Positions 22,507-33,500 of a stretch of DNA of 64,000 nt are shown here, one piece after another. This DNA is from Henckelia pumila. Taxonomy: Eukaryota > Streptophyta > Magnoliopsida > Lamiales > Gesneriaceae. How positions within the stretch are numbered: position 1 is the stretch's first letter; the number at the start of each line of letters is the position of its first letter. Below the pieces are notes generated by a model. That model worked only from the letters and a program-made list of their open reading frames with translations. It was not told where the DNA came from and ran no database searches. Position numbers and translations under genes: made by a program. The stretch is from NCBI RefSeq assembly GCF_033568475.1, contig NC_133121.1:3348001-3412000 (forward strand), in the 5' to 3' direction.

Positions 22507-23770
22507 TTTAGGGGGATGAGTGTTCAAGAGAGGTTACCTTAGTATAGTGGTTCTGCAACAGTCACAGAAGGGGTATAGTTATGCGACATTTGGATTCTCT
22601 TGTAAAGAGATGTAGAGTAAGATTTTCTGCTGACAGAATAGTCTTGAAAAAGGTATTCCTCAACTAGTAATCATTCTGAGCAGATAAATTATTCAGTCGA
22701 TATTGGAAGATATCACTAGATGGAATTCTCTAGATGGACTAATTGTTTATCAAGGATCATTGAATTATTGTCTCACTTCGCCAGAAATATGAAATCAGAT
22801 CTTCTGGTGACAGAGATTGTTGAGGATAGAGGATAATCATTTGATTAGAATGAGTCCAAGGATTAGTGATTGGGCAAAAATAGTATTGTAGTAGATTCAA
22901 ATTGATGCAGGATTAATACCAGTGATTACTCTTGATTATCTTCTGACTTTGTCCGAGATATGATTTTGAAAATGATTGCCCAGAATAGAAGACATGGAAC
23001 TTAGTAAAAGATTGAATTTGCAACTTGGTGTCTATCACTGACGGGACAGAGATAGACTTGGTAGTAAAATTATACTAATACAGGTCAATGTCAGTAACTA
23101 TTTTTAAGTATCATCTAACACCGTCAGAGATAAGGTAAATCAGTATAAGAATTTGGTTATTCCAAGTGTTTTGGGTTCAGATAATTTCTCGATGAGTAGA
23201 ACTACAAGGATCATAGTTGTTGATCTACTGAGTAATATTCTAACAATCGAGAATTGATAAGATGATTGACTTAATTGATTGATCATTTCTGGTTTAGACT
23301 CAAGAGATCAGTGTGAACCACAATGGATCAAGTGTGATTGATACAGTCAATAAATAATAATCAGTATTAAGTTATTAATGACCAAAAGGTAATTAAAGCA
23401 GTTCGATCTTTAAGCTTGTATGCTTAAGAACTTAGTCGGAAAATGTACTTAGAATTCCTCACTTGCTTGGAAATTTTTAGGAATGTATTAGTTCGGATTT
23501 TGGGAATACTTCTGTTAAAAAGGACTAATATATAAAAAATAATATTTGTGATATTGGAAATCAGTTTAATCTTATTTCTGAAATTGTCCGTAACAAATAT
23601 AGATTTTATAACCCAGTAATGGGGAGATGGAATGCCTCTTTTATGAAAAGGACAATTTGAATTTTTGGGTATTATTTGATGATTAGAAATCATTAACTCA
23701 GTTTCAGAGAAAAAAGATAGCAACTGAGATATATAGTTAATTATCAGGTCTAGTGAAATAGTTTTCACTG
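22507..23770. other. unidentified sequence, possibly decayed repeat
   Basis: Moderately AT-rich, rich in GAT/ATC words and stop codons in all frames. The texture is that of an old transposable-element coding region, but I could not assign a family. Confidence 0.3.
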
Positions 23771-23930
23771 ATTTCCCAAGATGTCTCTTGGATGCGTTAG
23801 GCTATCGATTACTTGTTCTTCTAAAATTTCTAGAGTTAAAGATACTTTAAACACTTGATTGTTAATTCTAAAATTTCCCAAGATATCTCTTGGATGCGTT
23901 AGGCTATCGATTACTAGTTCCCAAGATGTC
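23771..23930. repeat. direct repeat, period about 102 bases
   Basis: The segment TTTCCCAAGATGTCTCTTGG with its continuation GATGCGTTAGGCTATCGATTAC occurs at 23771 and again at 23873 with one change in the first 40 bases. A third partial start (TTCCCAAGATGTCCC) follows at about 23918. A relative of the unit occurs near 34736. Confidence 0.8.
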
Positions 23931-24299
23931 CCAAATTTGTCGCAAATCCGCAAGCACCTTTCACATGCTTCTTTGCTAACATTTCTCATCACTTTTGCAT
24001 TTAAAATCTGAATTAAATAATTTTGGTTTTGAAATTGCAAATTAACAAATGCATACTAGACAATTCTTAATTTTATGAGATGGCAATTTGTAACGCAATT
24101 GTTTTTCATTATGTATCGTTGAAGAATCCAATTTTAATTTGGCTAAATTTTTCGGTATTTAGAAGTTCTAAAAATATAAATCTAAAGAAACTTTTAATAT
24201 TTAAGCAAATTACAATAAATAAATATCTATCAACCTCCTTTTGCACCAGAAGCAGCGATTATATCTTTTATTCGGAATTATTGTTCGAATGCAAGTAAT

Positions 24300-26340
24300 G
24301 CTTCATGGATTCTACAAAGTTGTCGTCGTCAAGCAAATTATGTGGCTCATCTCCTAGCTTCTCATGGACTATCTTGTGGATTTTTAGTGGACTTTGTTAA
24401 GTCATGTCCGAGTTTTTTAGCTCACTCTATAAAGCATAACTTGTTGGGTTGATTTATAACATGTGCTTTTCCTCAACAAAAAAAAAAATGTTAGGCTTTG
24501 GTTATGTGTGTGGCCGAAGGAGTAGCTAGGTAGCATTTTATGATCATTACATGTTAAAAATCAAAGGACGAAGATATTTACATTTCAAAAATTTATAATT
24601 ACACTCCTATTTTGACATTTAATGTATTTTGTTACAAAATTATCCTCATTTAATTATTTCAGATTTTTACAAGACTAGTTTGTCCCTTTTATAAGCATAT
24701 GTACTATATATAAAGTAAGAGCAATTTAGTGGTCTCTTAGTATGCGCACTTTAATTTTTATTTTTTTTAAAAAAAACTCCACAAAATTATCAAATTGGGG
24801 AAAAAAATAAAATCAAATACTTGAAAAAAAAATTATATTATACACATACAGAACATAATATTTGTATATAACATTACACACAATGTGTGTGCGGTGGGGC
24901 TAATACTTAATTATGTTTCCAAAATGATTCATTATATATTTATCGGGTTAAAGAGTTTCTCAAATTTTTTTTGCAAAATTAATTTTTTGAAAATATTTTG
25001 ATATACAATAAATTAATAATTTACTCCGTTAATTTTTTTTTCAAAAATTATGCTTTGTATATATTGTTTGCAAAAATTAAACCATTTTTAGTTTAGAAAC
25101 AATATTTAAAAATATTTGTGAAAGATATTTTTAAAATATTATGTATCATTTTTTATATTATTGTATAATTAGAGAAAATTATAGGTATAAAGTGAAGCCA
25201 ATTAAGTCAAGTAAATTAATGTTTACAATTGAAAATATTTTTCATTTTGACTTTTTTTTTTTTGGTTTAAAATGCTCCATTGGCGTATTTATAATTTATT
25301 AATTATATGTTTTGAAATTTTAATTTAAGATAGTAACAAAATTTATTCATTAGTAATATATTGTAACAAATGAAAGTATTATTTGTAAATTTGTTGGATT
25401 ATAAAAAATAAAGATAAAAGAAGCAATACTGGCCGTGATTATGAAAATACTAATAAACAAATCAAATTAATTTTTTTAAAAAAAATTTGTACATTATTTT
25501 TATCAAACTTATTTTATGACATAATAAATCGTTTTTGTTCTTATAGTTATACCATATTTTAATTTCTGGATGTTCTTGAAATTTAAAATATTTAATAACT
25601 AAATTTTTGAAAAAGAGTAAATATCTAATCTATTTAATTAAATTCAAAATCCTTTTAAGAATATTTTTGAAAAGAGAAAGTAAGATTCTCTTATAATAAC
25701 CTCATAAATAACGTTATCTCATTTTAAAACTCAATTAAGTATATAAAGAAAGGGCATATTAGTCGTATGAACATATATGAAATCATTAGCAGAGGGTAAT
25801 TTTGTAAGAGAACACAATAAATGTCAAAAGTGGAGTGTGATTATAAACTTTTGGAGTTTAAATATATATCATCACCCAAAACCAAATGATAATAATAAAT
25901 ATATATATTATTAATAACAATTTGCAATGTGTTTTTTTTTCTTTGTTTTGGAAACAAATCAGATGAATATGTATGTATGAACATTACTTCACATTGTGCT
26001 TAGATGGATAGATTTGACCATTGCTTATGTTTTGATTTTTTTAAAAAAAATCTAGCCAGATCTTTTAAATGTTTTTTTTTTCAGACATGTTGTTTTATAC
26101 ATTTTGGAACAATCTCATATGAAATCTGATTCACACACTAGATTTGAATTATTTAACTTTAAAATATCCACAAGTAAATATGTAATATTGATATATTATA
26201 TATAATATGTAGAAGGAAAATTGCATTTTCTGTCCAATATTTTCATCTACCATTATTAGCCAATTCTATGCCACACAAGTCTCACTTCCATTACATAAAT
26301 GTATAATCACGTGCTAGTGCAAGCAGCCTTGAACCTTACA
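24300..26340. other. AT-rich upstream region of dirigent pseudogene
   Basis: No gene. Partly matches 35530-36284; the middle 1.3 kb is unique to this copy, is extremely AT-rich and has no recognised terminus. Confidence 0.5.
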
Positions 26341-26399
26341 ACTTAAAAATCAAGTATATATTCGAATTGAAGTACTGATGAAATTCTTCTTCAAGAAAT

Positions 26400-27112
26400 G
26401 GCCAAAAACGTAGTACTTTTGATTCTTTTTTTTCTCGTTGTTCATTATCGCCAGCGCCAAATTAATTAGGGAGACATCATAATCAGAACGAAGAATCATG
26501 CATGGCTGCTTCCACATACTTGTCATAGGTAGAACTGTCAATATGGGTTAGGTCCGCCGGGTTGGCCCGGTCCGCCACATAATTTAAGTGGGTTGGGTTG
26601 AAATTTTTTAAATCCAACAAAAGGTGGGTCTAGATAGGTCAACCAGCTTAGGCCCGCGACTCGCGCGGGTTGGCCCTGAAAAATTAATAATTTCTTTCGG
26701 GCAACTCATAGTAGTTATCGACGATCTGATAACATCCGGGCCGAACCCACTTCGACCAAACTCGGTCGAACACAAGCTAGGGATTGTTACATTCACGGAC
26801 TTGCATGAGTCAGGCCGATCGAGGTCATGAGTTACAACTGCGGGTAAGCTCAGTGTTTTCGGAAGAAAATTTGAAGAAACAATTGGATTCAGTATCTTGA
26901 ATGGAAAATTCTATTAACGCTATCCAAATCCCAATAAATCACGCCAATAATAATCAGATTCATGATTTGTGAGCGATGATCTTCTTGCAATTTTTTTCTT
27001 CTGATAAGAGAATTCTGTCGATGGAACAAAACAGATACGTGCGTGGTTCCCATTTATGCACAAACGGTTATTGAGTATACCATTTATGTATCTCTTACGG
27101 ATCAATTAAAGT
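26400..27112 (+). pseudogene. dirigent pseudogene (type 2-like) with MITE insertion
   Basis: It starts ATGGCCAAAAACGTAGTACT, homologous to the start of the intact gene at 32.9 kb, but the signal-peptide reading meets a stop at about residue 18. The N-terminal half of the dirigent domain is replaced by a GC-rich MITE fragment (26530-26684). Sequence resumes with IVVIDDLITSGPNPLRPNS and GIVTFTDLHES. The core around GGTGxFxxARG is lost, and the end (IEYTIYVSLTDQ-like) is seen at 27065-27112. It shares its pattern with the pseudogene at 42.6 kb, so the ancestral copy was probably already diverging before the block duplicated. Confidence 0.85.
26530..26684. mobile_element. truncated hAT-like MITE (GGGTTGGCCCG family)
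   Basis: It begins TAGAACTGTCAATATGGG and matches the first 150 bases of the longer copy at 27138. It sits inside the dirigent pseudogene. The right part is missing. Confidence 0.6.
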
Positions 27113-27137
27113 GTTAAATTAGTGGCATATAATTGAC

Positions 27138-27675
27138 TAGCTATGTCAATTTGGGTTAGGCCCGCTGGTCGGCCAGACCCGCCACACAATTTAAGTGAGT
27201 TGGGTTGACATTTTTTCAACCCAACAAAAGGTTGGCCTAAATGGGCCCACCCGCCAAGGCCCGCGACCCGCGCGGGTTGGCCCGCGGGCTTGGAGGATTA
27301 TTAATTTATTTTTATTTTTATTATGATATATGTATTTTTTAATAAAAGTTATGAATTTTTTTTGTATTAATTACTTTATATAAAATTTACACACATGAAA
27401 TCAATAATTTAAATTTTTATTAATATATTTCTATTAATATTTATTTATGAAATGAGATTTATAATTAATTATAATTTTTTTATTTATTTTTATTTGTCGT
27501 GAGCCAACCCGCGGGCCGGCCCGTCTAATCCGCAACCCACCTTGGGTTGGGTTGGGTTGGGTTGATGATTTTTGGCCCGCTAGAATGGTAGGTCGGCCTG
27601 CCATTGACCCGCCAAAAGGTGGGTTTTTGGTGGGCCGGCCCGGTCCGCCATGGGTTGGCCCGTTTGACAGCTCTA
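27138..27675. mobile_element. hAT-like MITE with GC-rich ends and AT-rich centre
   Basis: The left end TAGCTATGTCAATTTGGG and the right end (minus strand TAGAGCTGTCAAACGGGC) form imperfect terminal inverted repeats of the TAGAGNTGTCAA kind seen in plant hAT elements. The arms are full of GGGTTGGCCCG / GGCCCGC words, and the centre (27300-27490) is almost pure A/T. No clean 8-bp target duplication was found, so the ends are approximate. Confidence 0.65.
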
Positions 27676-27774
27676 TCTGTGACTCTTGTAATGCTGACTA
27701 ATTCTATTTATTTAGCTTATGTTCTCCACCAGTAATTGTAAAATTAAATTTCACCATTATATATATATATATAT

Positions 27775-28170
27775 GAGTCGCGTCTGTGTGTGATTAAAAT
27801 ATTAATACTATTTATTGTATATATATATCTATTTTGTTTTATAATAGTTGAGAGACACATACTAACTGCTAACATGAGGACACCAACTTTTGTTTTCGGT
27901 TATACCCTCTCATCTCATTTCTATCAACTATCCCACTAAACCTCCCACTCAATCTACCTACAAAAAAATTACATATAAAAATAACTTTTATTTTACACAC
28001 GCATAAGCGTGTGCTTTTTTTACTAGTATATATAATATTTTTGTTTCAAATCATTTTACATTTGAAAATTTCAAATGAATTTAAATTTAAAAATGAAATG
28101 AATGCACAAAAATAGAGAAAATCATGGACAAATGAAGTTTAAAATAGAGATAGAGAGTTTGTTCTCATTT
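27775..28170. repeat. unclassified interspersed repeat (also at 43260-43390 and 53205-53410)
   Basis: The words GTGTGTGATTAAAATAT, TTTGTTTCAAATCA, AAATTTAAAAATGAAATGAA and AAAATAGAGAAAATCATG(G)ACAA recur at the three places. No terminal repeats or coding region were found. This copy is interrupted by the small Helitron at 27828-28026. Confidence 0.6.
27828..28026 (+). mobile_element. 199-bp non-autonomous Helitron
   Basis: The 5' end is TCTATTTTGTTTTATAATAG, typical of plant Helitrons. The 3' end is CTAG, preceded by a 7-bp perfect hairpin CACACGC-ATAA-GCGTGTG (27996-28013) ten bases before the terminus. It lies between an A (27827) and a T (28027) with no target duplication. The related repeat at 53.28 kb lacks this segment. 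Confidence 0.85.
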
Positions 28171-28472
28171 TTTTTGTCCTTTCTAAAAATATTTTAAATT
28201 TTTCGTATTTGGATTCATCAAATTAATTTTAAGCAGTTGCTAAATAATATCTCTTCTTTAATAATATAGTAAAGTAAGATAATAAGATATATATTACACG
28301 TGGTCTTTAAATTGATAACTAAATAAATCCACCATGAATTCAAAACTCTAGACAAAGATAAAAATTTATTTTGAAGTTTTTGAAAAGTGGATTATACTAA
28401 TTACAATTTACAAAGGGTCGGAGCGTCAAATTAAGTTTATTTTAGAAGACACGTGTGCACATGCACACGTAT

Positions 28473-28481
28473 ACACATATA

Positions 28482-28514
<33 letters not shown>
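28473..28514. repeat. TA microsatellite
   Basis: Near-perfect (TA)n tract preceded by CACACGTATACACATA. Confidence 0.95.
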
Positions 28515-29239
28515 GATACCAAAAATTTATCTCGGGTTAGGTCTGGTAGAGCGAATCTTCAAATCCTCCACAAAGCGGGTCGGGTCAGCTTCACGTGCAC
28601 TACACACAAACAAAAACCTCGTTAAGGGACGCCTAAGGTGTTTTTGGTGTGATCCCTCTAATGCCTAAGTTAGTGCTCGAAAGTAAAGAGATCCGAAGTT
28701 TTTTTCGGTGTAACCCCTTCGATGCCTAAGTCAGTGCTTGAAAGTAAAAGAGCTTGATAAAAAGTAAGAACAAAAAAATATGCGTGCGCGAGTGTGTGAG
28801 CAATGAGTGAATAGAAGAGATGAATGAATAAATCATGAACCATACATGTAACCTTGATGAGGTAGAACATGTCTTAGAGTAGGACTCTCCTCTTGGATCA
28901 CGTAGAACACGCTTATCAAGATATTCAAGAGTCTTAAATCATATCAAATCTTGGATTCGTAAGATATTGTCCTTATCTGTTGTAGATTTTCATGTATCTG
29001 ATAAAGATCGAGGTTCTAGATGTTGGCCCGACCTGGGCTCGGGTCGGGTTTCAATCATACCAGCTAGGGCTCAAACCCATGAATTTGCGATTGAGACCAC
29101 GATCTCATTCCTAACTGGGCCATCCCAACCTGGTCTCCTTATTACATAGGCTAGGCCTTTAATGAGCTTCCATTTACCTTTCTGAGAATATAAATTATTG
29201 GGCTCGGGTCGAATTAAACTCATATATTTTTTAAAGGCA

Positions 29240-29241
<2 letters not shown>
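28515..29241. other. spacer with dispersed-repeat texture
   Basis: It includes two tandem units of about 61 bases at 28640-28750 (GTGATCCCTCTAATGCCTAA and GTAACCCCTTCGATGCCTAA variants) and a C/G-rich stretch (CTCGGGTCGGGTTTC) near 29035. It looks like part of a transposon-derived repeat of unknown class; no coding domain is visible. Confidence 0.45.

Positions 29242-29289
<48 letters not shown>
29242..29289. repeat. TA microsatellite
   Basis: Uninterrupted TA repeat of more than 20 units. Confidence 0.95.
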
Positions 29290-29291
<2 letters not shown>

Positions 29292-29731
29292 TGAGTTGGT
29301 CTTTTGTGAGACATTTTCATGATCTTTATTCGATGAGTCAAACTCACTCATATTTACAATAAAGAGATATACATTTGACATAAAAAGTAATACAATTATG
29401 TCATAGGTGACTCAATTAAGATATTCATTTTATAAAATTTATCCTTGAAACCGTATAACAAATAATTCGGTCGCAAAAGTTCGGTTACTTAAATTAATTA
29501 TATATGTATTAAAAAACACAAAACAAAAAAGAATAAGCATAAACAGAACTAAGTTTTGTGATGTAAACTGCAGTAAACTCGTAAAATATCCACAATATAA
29601 TTTAATGAGTTTTATTACAAAATAAACCAAAGCACTAAACGATTTCAATTTGAATTCTCTATAGTCTATATCTGTATAAAGTGGAAAATTGCGTCAAAGT
29701 ATTATGCTCACTATAAACTTTATTACAGTCT

Positions 29732-30101
29732 GGGTCCGTTTGAAGTTGGTGATAAGATAAATAATATATTGTAATAAAAAATGATAGTTAATATAAGATT
29801 TGATTTGATTGATAAATTATAGTTTGTTTGATTTGATTGATAATATATTATATGAAAATAGTAAATTAATATTTAATTCTTTTAATAATTAATAAAAATA
29901 TGAATAATATTATATATAAGAGTAATATAGTAATATAAATTCAATAATTTGATTGATGTAAGATAAATAATTTATAATTTGATTGATGTCAGATAAATAA
30001 TTCAAAGATGAATAAATAACATGACAAAAAAAACGTGAGAGTAAATAAGATAATTTATAGGTAGATTAATAATATATAACTTCAAACACAATAACACACC
30101 C
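29732..30101. mobile_element. AT-rich MITE-like element upstream of dirigent gene
   Basis: The left end GGTCCGTTTGAAGTTGGTG and the right end, which read on the minus strand includes GTGTTTGAAGTTATATATT, are imperfect inverted repeats around an AT-rich core with degenerate TTTGATTTGATTGATAA subrepeats. Target duplication is unclear. It ends just before the duplicated dirigent promoter begins at about 30113. Confidence 0.45.
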
Positions 30102-30331
30102 TCAGTACGTATATTCTCAATTAAAATTCTTTTTTATATATTAATCGCAACATATATCTTAATAATTATTATATAATAATAATATAATAATCATAACTAA
30201 ATTATTGTACACATATTATGCATACCATACTTATCCAAACACACGTTTAAAAAACATTTCACCTGCTTCGCATTCAAACAAATTAAGATGGCGAGAAGTG
30301 TGTAATTAAAACCTAATTTTTGCTTCGACGC

Positions 30332-30347
30332 ATTATATATATATATA
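30332..30347 (+). promoter_or_regulatory. TATA box of dirigent gene
   Basis: ATTATATATATATATAG lies about 115 bases upstream of the likely ATG. The same place in the paralogue at 46 kb reads TTTATATATATT. Confidence 0.55.
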
Positions 30348-30386
30348 GATTCTTGTAGACGCGGGTCCCTCTTGCTAGCTAGCAGC

Positions 30387-30434
30387 ATGGAGAAATCCTT
30401 GTATATATATTCATTGATTATTGATCCAAATTAA
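30387..30434 (+). other. upstream ORF of 15 codons before dirigent gene
   Basis: ATG GAG AAA TCC TTG opens a 15-residue frame (MEKSLYIYSLIIDPN) that ends in TAA 12 bases before the next ATG. In the 46-kb paralogue the aligned ATG is followed at once by TAG. It could reduce translation of the main frame if the leader includes it. Confidence 0.5.
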
Positions 30435-30446
30435 AACATACATATT

Positions 30447-31115
30447 ATGATATTAAACATGGAGAAGAAACCCACACTACTTCTAACACTACTTCTCTCC
30501 TTAGCAACAATCTTGGGCATCGCCTATGGCATCCCGACCAGCCCCGACTCATTAGAAAAGTGGTTCAAAACCGGATATCCGGTGAAGGAAAGTGTCACCC
30601 GACTCCAGTTCTACGTTCGGGATGTTTTCAGCCCGCCACCTCCAACAAATATCGTGGTGGCTGGAGCAAACTCAACCTCCAGTTCGCCTACCAGTTTCGG
30701 CCTTGTGGCAGTGCTTGATGATCCGGTTACGATCGGACCGGAGCCCGATTCCAAGATAATTGGTCGGGCACAAGGGATCATTGTTTTTTCCTCGTTAGAG
30801 GAAACCAGTCTCCACATGTCGTTAACTATTGTTTTCACAGATGGGAAGTACAATTCGAGTACAATTAGTTTTGTTGGTCGCAATGCGTATCTCACCAAGC
30901 TACGTCAGATATCTATAGTTGGTGGCACCGGTGCTTTCGCGTTAGCGAGAGGTGTTACGTTTATCAATACTGTGTCTTCTGATAGTTCAGGTAACGCTGT
31001 TTTCCTTTATGATTCGGTCGTGTTACATTTTGAAGTACCTAATCGACATGATGAAGGGCAGGGTGCCGATGATCTCGGGCGTGTGTTTAAAAATATGTTG
31101 CATGTCATGTATTGA
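30447..31115 (+). CDS. dirigent protein (type 1) with extended C-terminus
   Basis: Intronless secreted dirigent protein. Two starts are possible: ATG at 30447 (adds MILN) and ATG at 30459, which matches the paralogue start MEKKP and is preferred. Signal peptide to about residue 25; the domain has LQFYVRDVFS, FGLVAVLDDPVT, GPEPDSKIIGRAQG, ISFVGRNAYL and ISIVGGTGAFALARGVTF. The paralogue at 46 kb stops after VVLHY. Here the TAT TAA is TTT GAA, so the frame runs about 30 residues further through former 3' UTR (FEVPNRHDEGQGADD and so on). The tail is probably a neutral read-through extension; its effect on folding is unknown. Asp of the GGTGDF motif is replaced by Ala. Confidence 0.92.
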   Translation: MILNMEKKPTLLLTLLLSLATILGIAYGIPTSPDSLEKWFKTGYPVKESVTRLQFYVRDVFSPPPPTNIVVAGANSTSSSPTSFGLVAVLDDPVTIGPEPDSKIIGRAQGIIVFSSLEETSLHMSLTIVFTDGKYNSSTISFVGRNAYLTKLRQISIVGGTGAFALARGVTFINTVSSDSSGNAVFLYDSVVLHFEVPNRHDEGQGADDLGRVFKNMLHVMY

Positions 31116-31239
31116 AGTTGGTGTAATTGTAGTGGTGTGATGTGATGTGTTTTTCAAGTGTGTATTGTATTGTGTTGTGTTGGGCTTAATGATTAACATC
31201 ATGGCTCTTCTTCGTTGAAAATAATGACAATAATGTAAT

Positions 31240-32355
31240 TGTCAAATGTGGTATGTACCATAAAGATTGTATGTTGCTTGCACGGTTACATATTTTCAAG
31301 AATGACTCGTCACGGACGTCAAGGATCGACTATGTTGCATGAATATTAGCTTATTAACAAGTGAGTTTATAATGCCACTCATAAGGAAAACTTTTTTTTG
31401 GAGTGATACAGTACTATTTCGCTGGATTAATTTATGCCCTATAAACACCGTTTCGTTCATGATTTGGATGATGATGGATGAATAGTTTAATGATTTTAAG
31501 TGGTGGCTAAGATTTTTGAAGTATGTATTTATAAAATTTATGTAATATATTAAAAAGTAATAAATCAATATGGATTGTGTTATAATCAATTTGGGCTAAA
31601 AAGATAAAGAATTTGGTTTAAAAAATGAGATATATATCCAGGGCATAGCCATAAACTTTTAATTTGGAGGGCAAAATTTTGATTTCATTTTTTGTCATCC
31701 TCCCAATATATTTTTTGAAAATTTTCCCACGCGATAAATAATTCGCACAAAATAATTGCTCAATTTAACTACAAAATACCCAAATAGAAACAGTACAATC
31801 AAATAACTCTAATACTCATTATTTCATCTTCAATCCTATCTTTCCAACAGACATGTGAAAACATTTTTACGAAGTATTAACTCAATCTTTAAAAAATGAG
31901 TAAAAATTAATTAATAATACAAACATACAATTAACAAAAATATCAAAATATCACACCCAAATTTTATCAAACAAAATCATCTCTCAAATATTTAATACAA
32001 ACTGAAAATTTCATATATGTTAAGAAAAGAAATAGATTCGTTAATTTTCTCGATATTTTGCTAAGGTTATTTACACTTCAACCATTTAAAAATTATGTGC
32101 TAAACTATTCAAAACTTTTAGCCCAAAATTTTAAATTCCTGCTGGGCAATAGCCCAGCTTTGCCAACACAATATATCTGCGCCTTTAATATATCTACTAT
32201 GGGCCAAATCACGCCCAGGCCAGCCACCCCACCTCCACCGCCCGTAACACTAATCTTTGAAAAAAATTGAATCAAACATTGAACATAATAAAAATAATTA
32301 ATTAATCAATGTGTTATATTTCACATCAAACGGTGACATTATTACATTAATCAAT
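31240..32355. other. spacer between dirigent genes
   Basis: AT-rich, without coding signal. It contains a short palindrome GCTGGGC-AAT-AGCCCAGC-like at 32140-32157 and a C-rich stretch at 32205-32250, probably transposon debris. Confidence 0.45.
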
Positions 32356-32847
32356 CCTTGGTAGAGGTTTGAGGGATTTTCATAACTAAACTCGCACAAA
32401 TAAAACTATAATTAGAGTTCTTATAAAGACCTTCTCCTTGTCATTAGACCAAGAAATTTTTGACGTGATTTCTAAGTTTCTAGATCAAATTTTTTTTTTC
32501 CTTGAAAAATTAAAGCTCTTTCAATCCTAACACTAAATTAAACTTAGTGGTTGGAGCCGAGTTTCTTTAAATTCGTGTCGCAAATCTTTTACATGCAAAA
32601 GCGTAGACACGTCCCCTTTATAAAATAATAATAAGGAAAATCTCAATGTTTCTCCTAGCTAGGCAATAATTAAATAATTCAACACTAGAGAAATAAGTTT
32701 TCCCAAAAATTAATTATGGATTTAAGTCCCATCACAAGGATATGAAATTTAATTATTTGAAGAAAACTATCCCTCTCAATGATTAGCTCCAAATTAACAA
32801 GTCAAGGACCGAGGACATACATGGCTAGAAATCTCATGACTGCCCCC

Positions 32848-32857
32848 TCTATATAAT
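32848..32857 (+). promoter_or_regulatory. TATA box of type 2 dirigent gene
   Basis: CTCTATATAATTA lies about 70 bases before the ATG at 32922. It is conserved in the broken copy near 6949-6958. Confidence 0.6.
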
Positions 32858-32921
32858 TAATCCTAGGCAGCATTAATCCCCTACAACATAAAAATCCCCT
32901 ACTAAAATTTTTCTCCTAAAA

Positions 32922-33500
32922 ATGGCCAAAATTATTATAGTTTCCATATTCTCCGCATGGTTCATCATAGCCAACGCCAAAGGGATCAATAACAACAATG
33001 AACACCAATGGCCCCAAAATGTTTGCCAAGGGAAAGAAAGGGTACATAAACTTCATTTCTATATCCAAGACGTGCTAGACGGCCCTAACGCCACCGTCTG
33101 GGAGGTGGCGCGATCCACCATCACCAGCGGTTCTCCCACGTCTTTCGGCCAAGTTACAGTTATCGATGACACGATAACATCCGGCCCTGAACCCACTTCG
33201 AATGAACTGGGTCGATCACAAGGGCTCATCACTTTCACAGGCATGCAAGAGTTGGCAGGGTCCATGAATTGGAACCTAGTGTTCACTGCAGGTAAATACA
33301 AGGGGAGTACGCTCTGTGTTTTGGGAAGGAAATCGAAATCCGGCAAGTACCATGAGATGCCGGTTGTTGGTGGTACTGGACTTTTTCGAATGGCTCGTGG
33401 ATATAGTATTTCCAACACCTACTCTTTCAACCCGAACACCAGGTATGGGGTCTACGAATATACCGTTTATGTAACTCTTGTGGATCAGGTCAAGTGTTGA
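32922..33500 (+). CDS. dirigent protein (type 2)
   Basis: Intronless, 192 residues. Signal peptide about residues 1-19 (hydrophobic IIIVSIFSAWFIIANA). The dirigent domain reads LHFYIQDVLDGPNATVWEVA, the classical FYxxDxxxGPNAT start, then FGQVTVIDDTITSGPEPTS, GRSQGLITF, GSTLCVLGR, MPVVGGTGLFRMARGYS and VYEYTVYVTL. The protein should fold as a secreted eight-stranded barrel and act in the apoplast. The Asp of GGTGDF is Leu here. It differs clearly from the type 1 genes (no EKWFKTGYPVKE N-terminal stretch). Promoter and TATA are intact, and this is the only apparently functional type 2 copy in the window. Confidence 0.94.
   Translation: MAKIIIVSIFSAWFIIANAKGINNNNEHQWPQNVCQGKERVHKLHFYIQDVLDGPNATVWEVARSTITSGSPTSFGQVTVIDDTITSGPEPTSNELGRSQGLITFTGMQELAGSMNWNLVFTAGKYKGSTLCVLGRKSKSGKYHEMPVVGGTGLFRMARGYSISNTYSFNPNTRYGVYEYTVYVTLVDQVKC

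Larger units (their letters stand above)
23800..27760 (+). repeat. duplicated dirigent block, copy A (pairs with 34735-43270)
   Basis: Colinear with 34735-36284 plus 42546-43270. Shared words include CTTGTCGCAAATCCGCAAGC-like sequence at 23937 and 34782, CATTATGTATCGTTGAAGAA at 24108 and 35390, and GTAGCATTTTATGATCATTA at 24531 and 35579. The block ends in a dirigent pseudogene in both copies. Copy A has an extra AT-rich stretch of about 1.3 kb (24.56-25.87 kb) and two hAT-like MITE insertions. Copy B has a solo LTR and a Copia element. Confidence 0.8.
30113..31235 (+). repeat. duplicated dirigent unit, copy 1 (pairs with 45633-46705)
   Basis: Promoter, coding region and 3' flank match 45633-46705 closely, including the upstream words CGCAACATATATCTTAAT and CTTATCCAAACACAC and the shared motif GACGCGGG(G)TCCCTCT in the leader. 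Confidence 0.9.

Noticed and set aside
23424-24040. Minus-strand frames, one with an internal repeat (VIDSLTHPRDILG twice)
   Set aside because: The repeat reflects a 102-base DNA tandem duplication; no start context or protein family.
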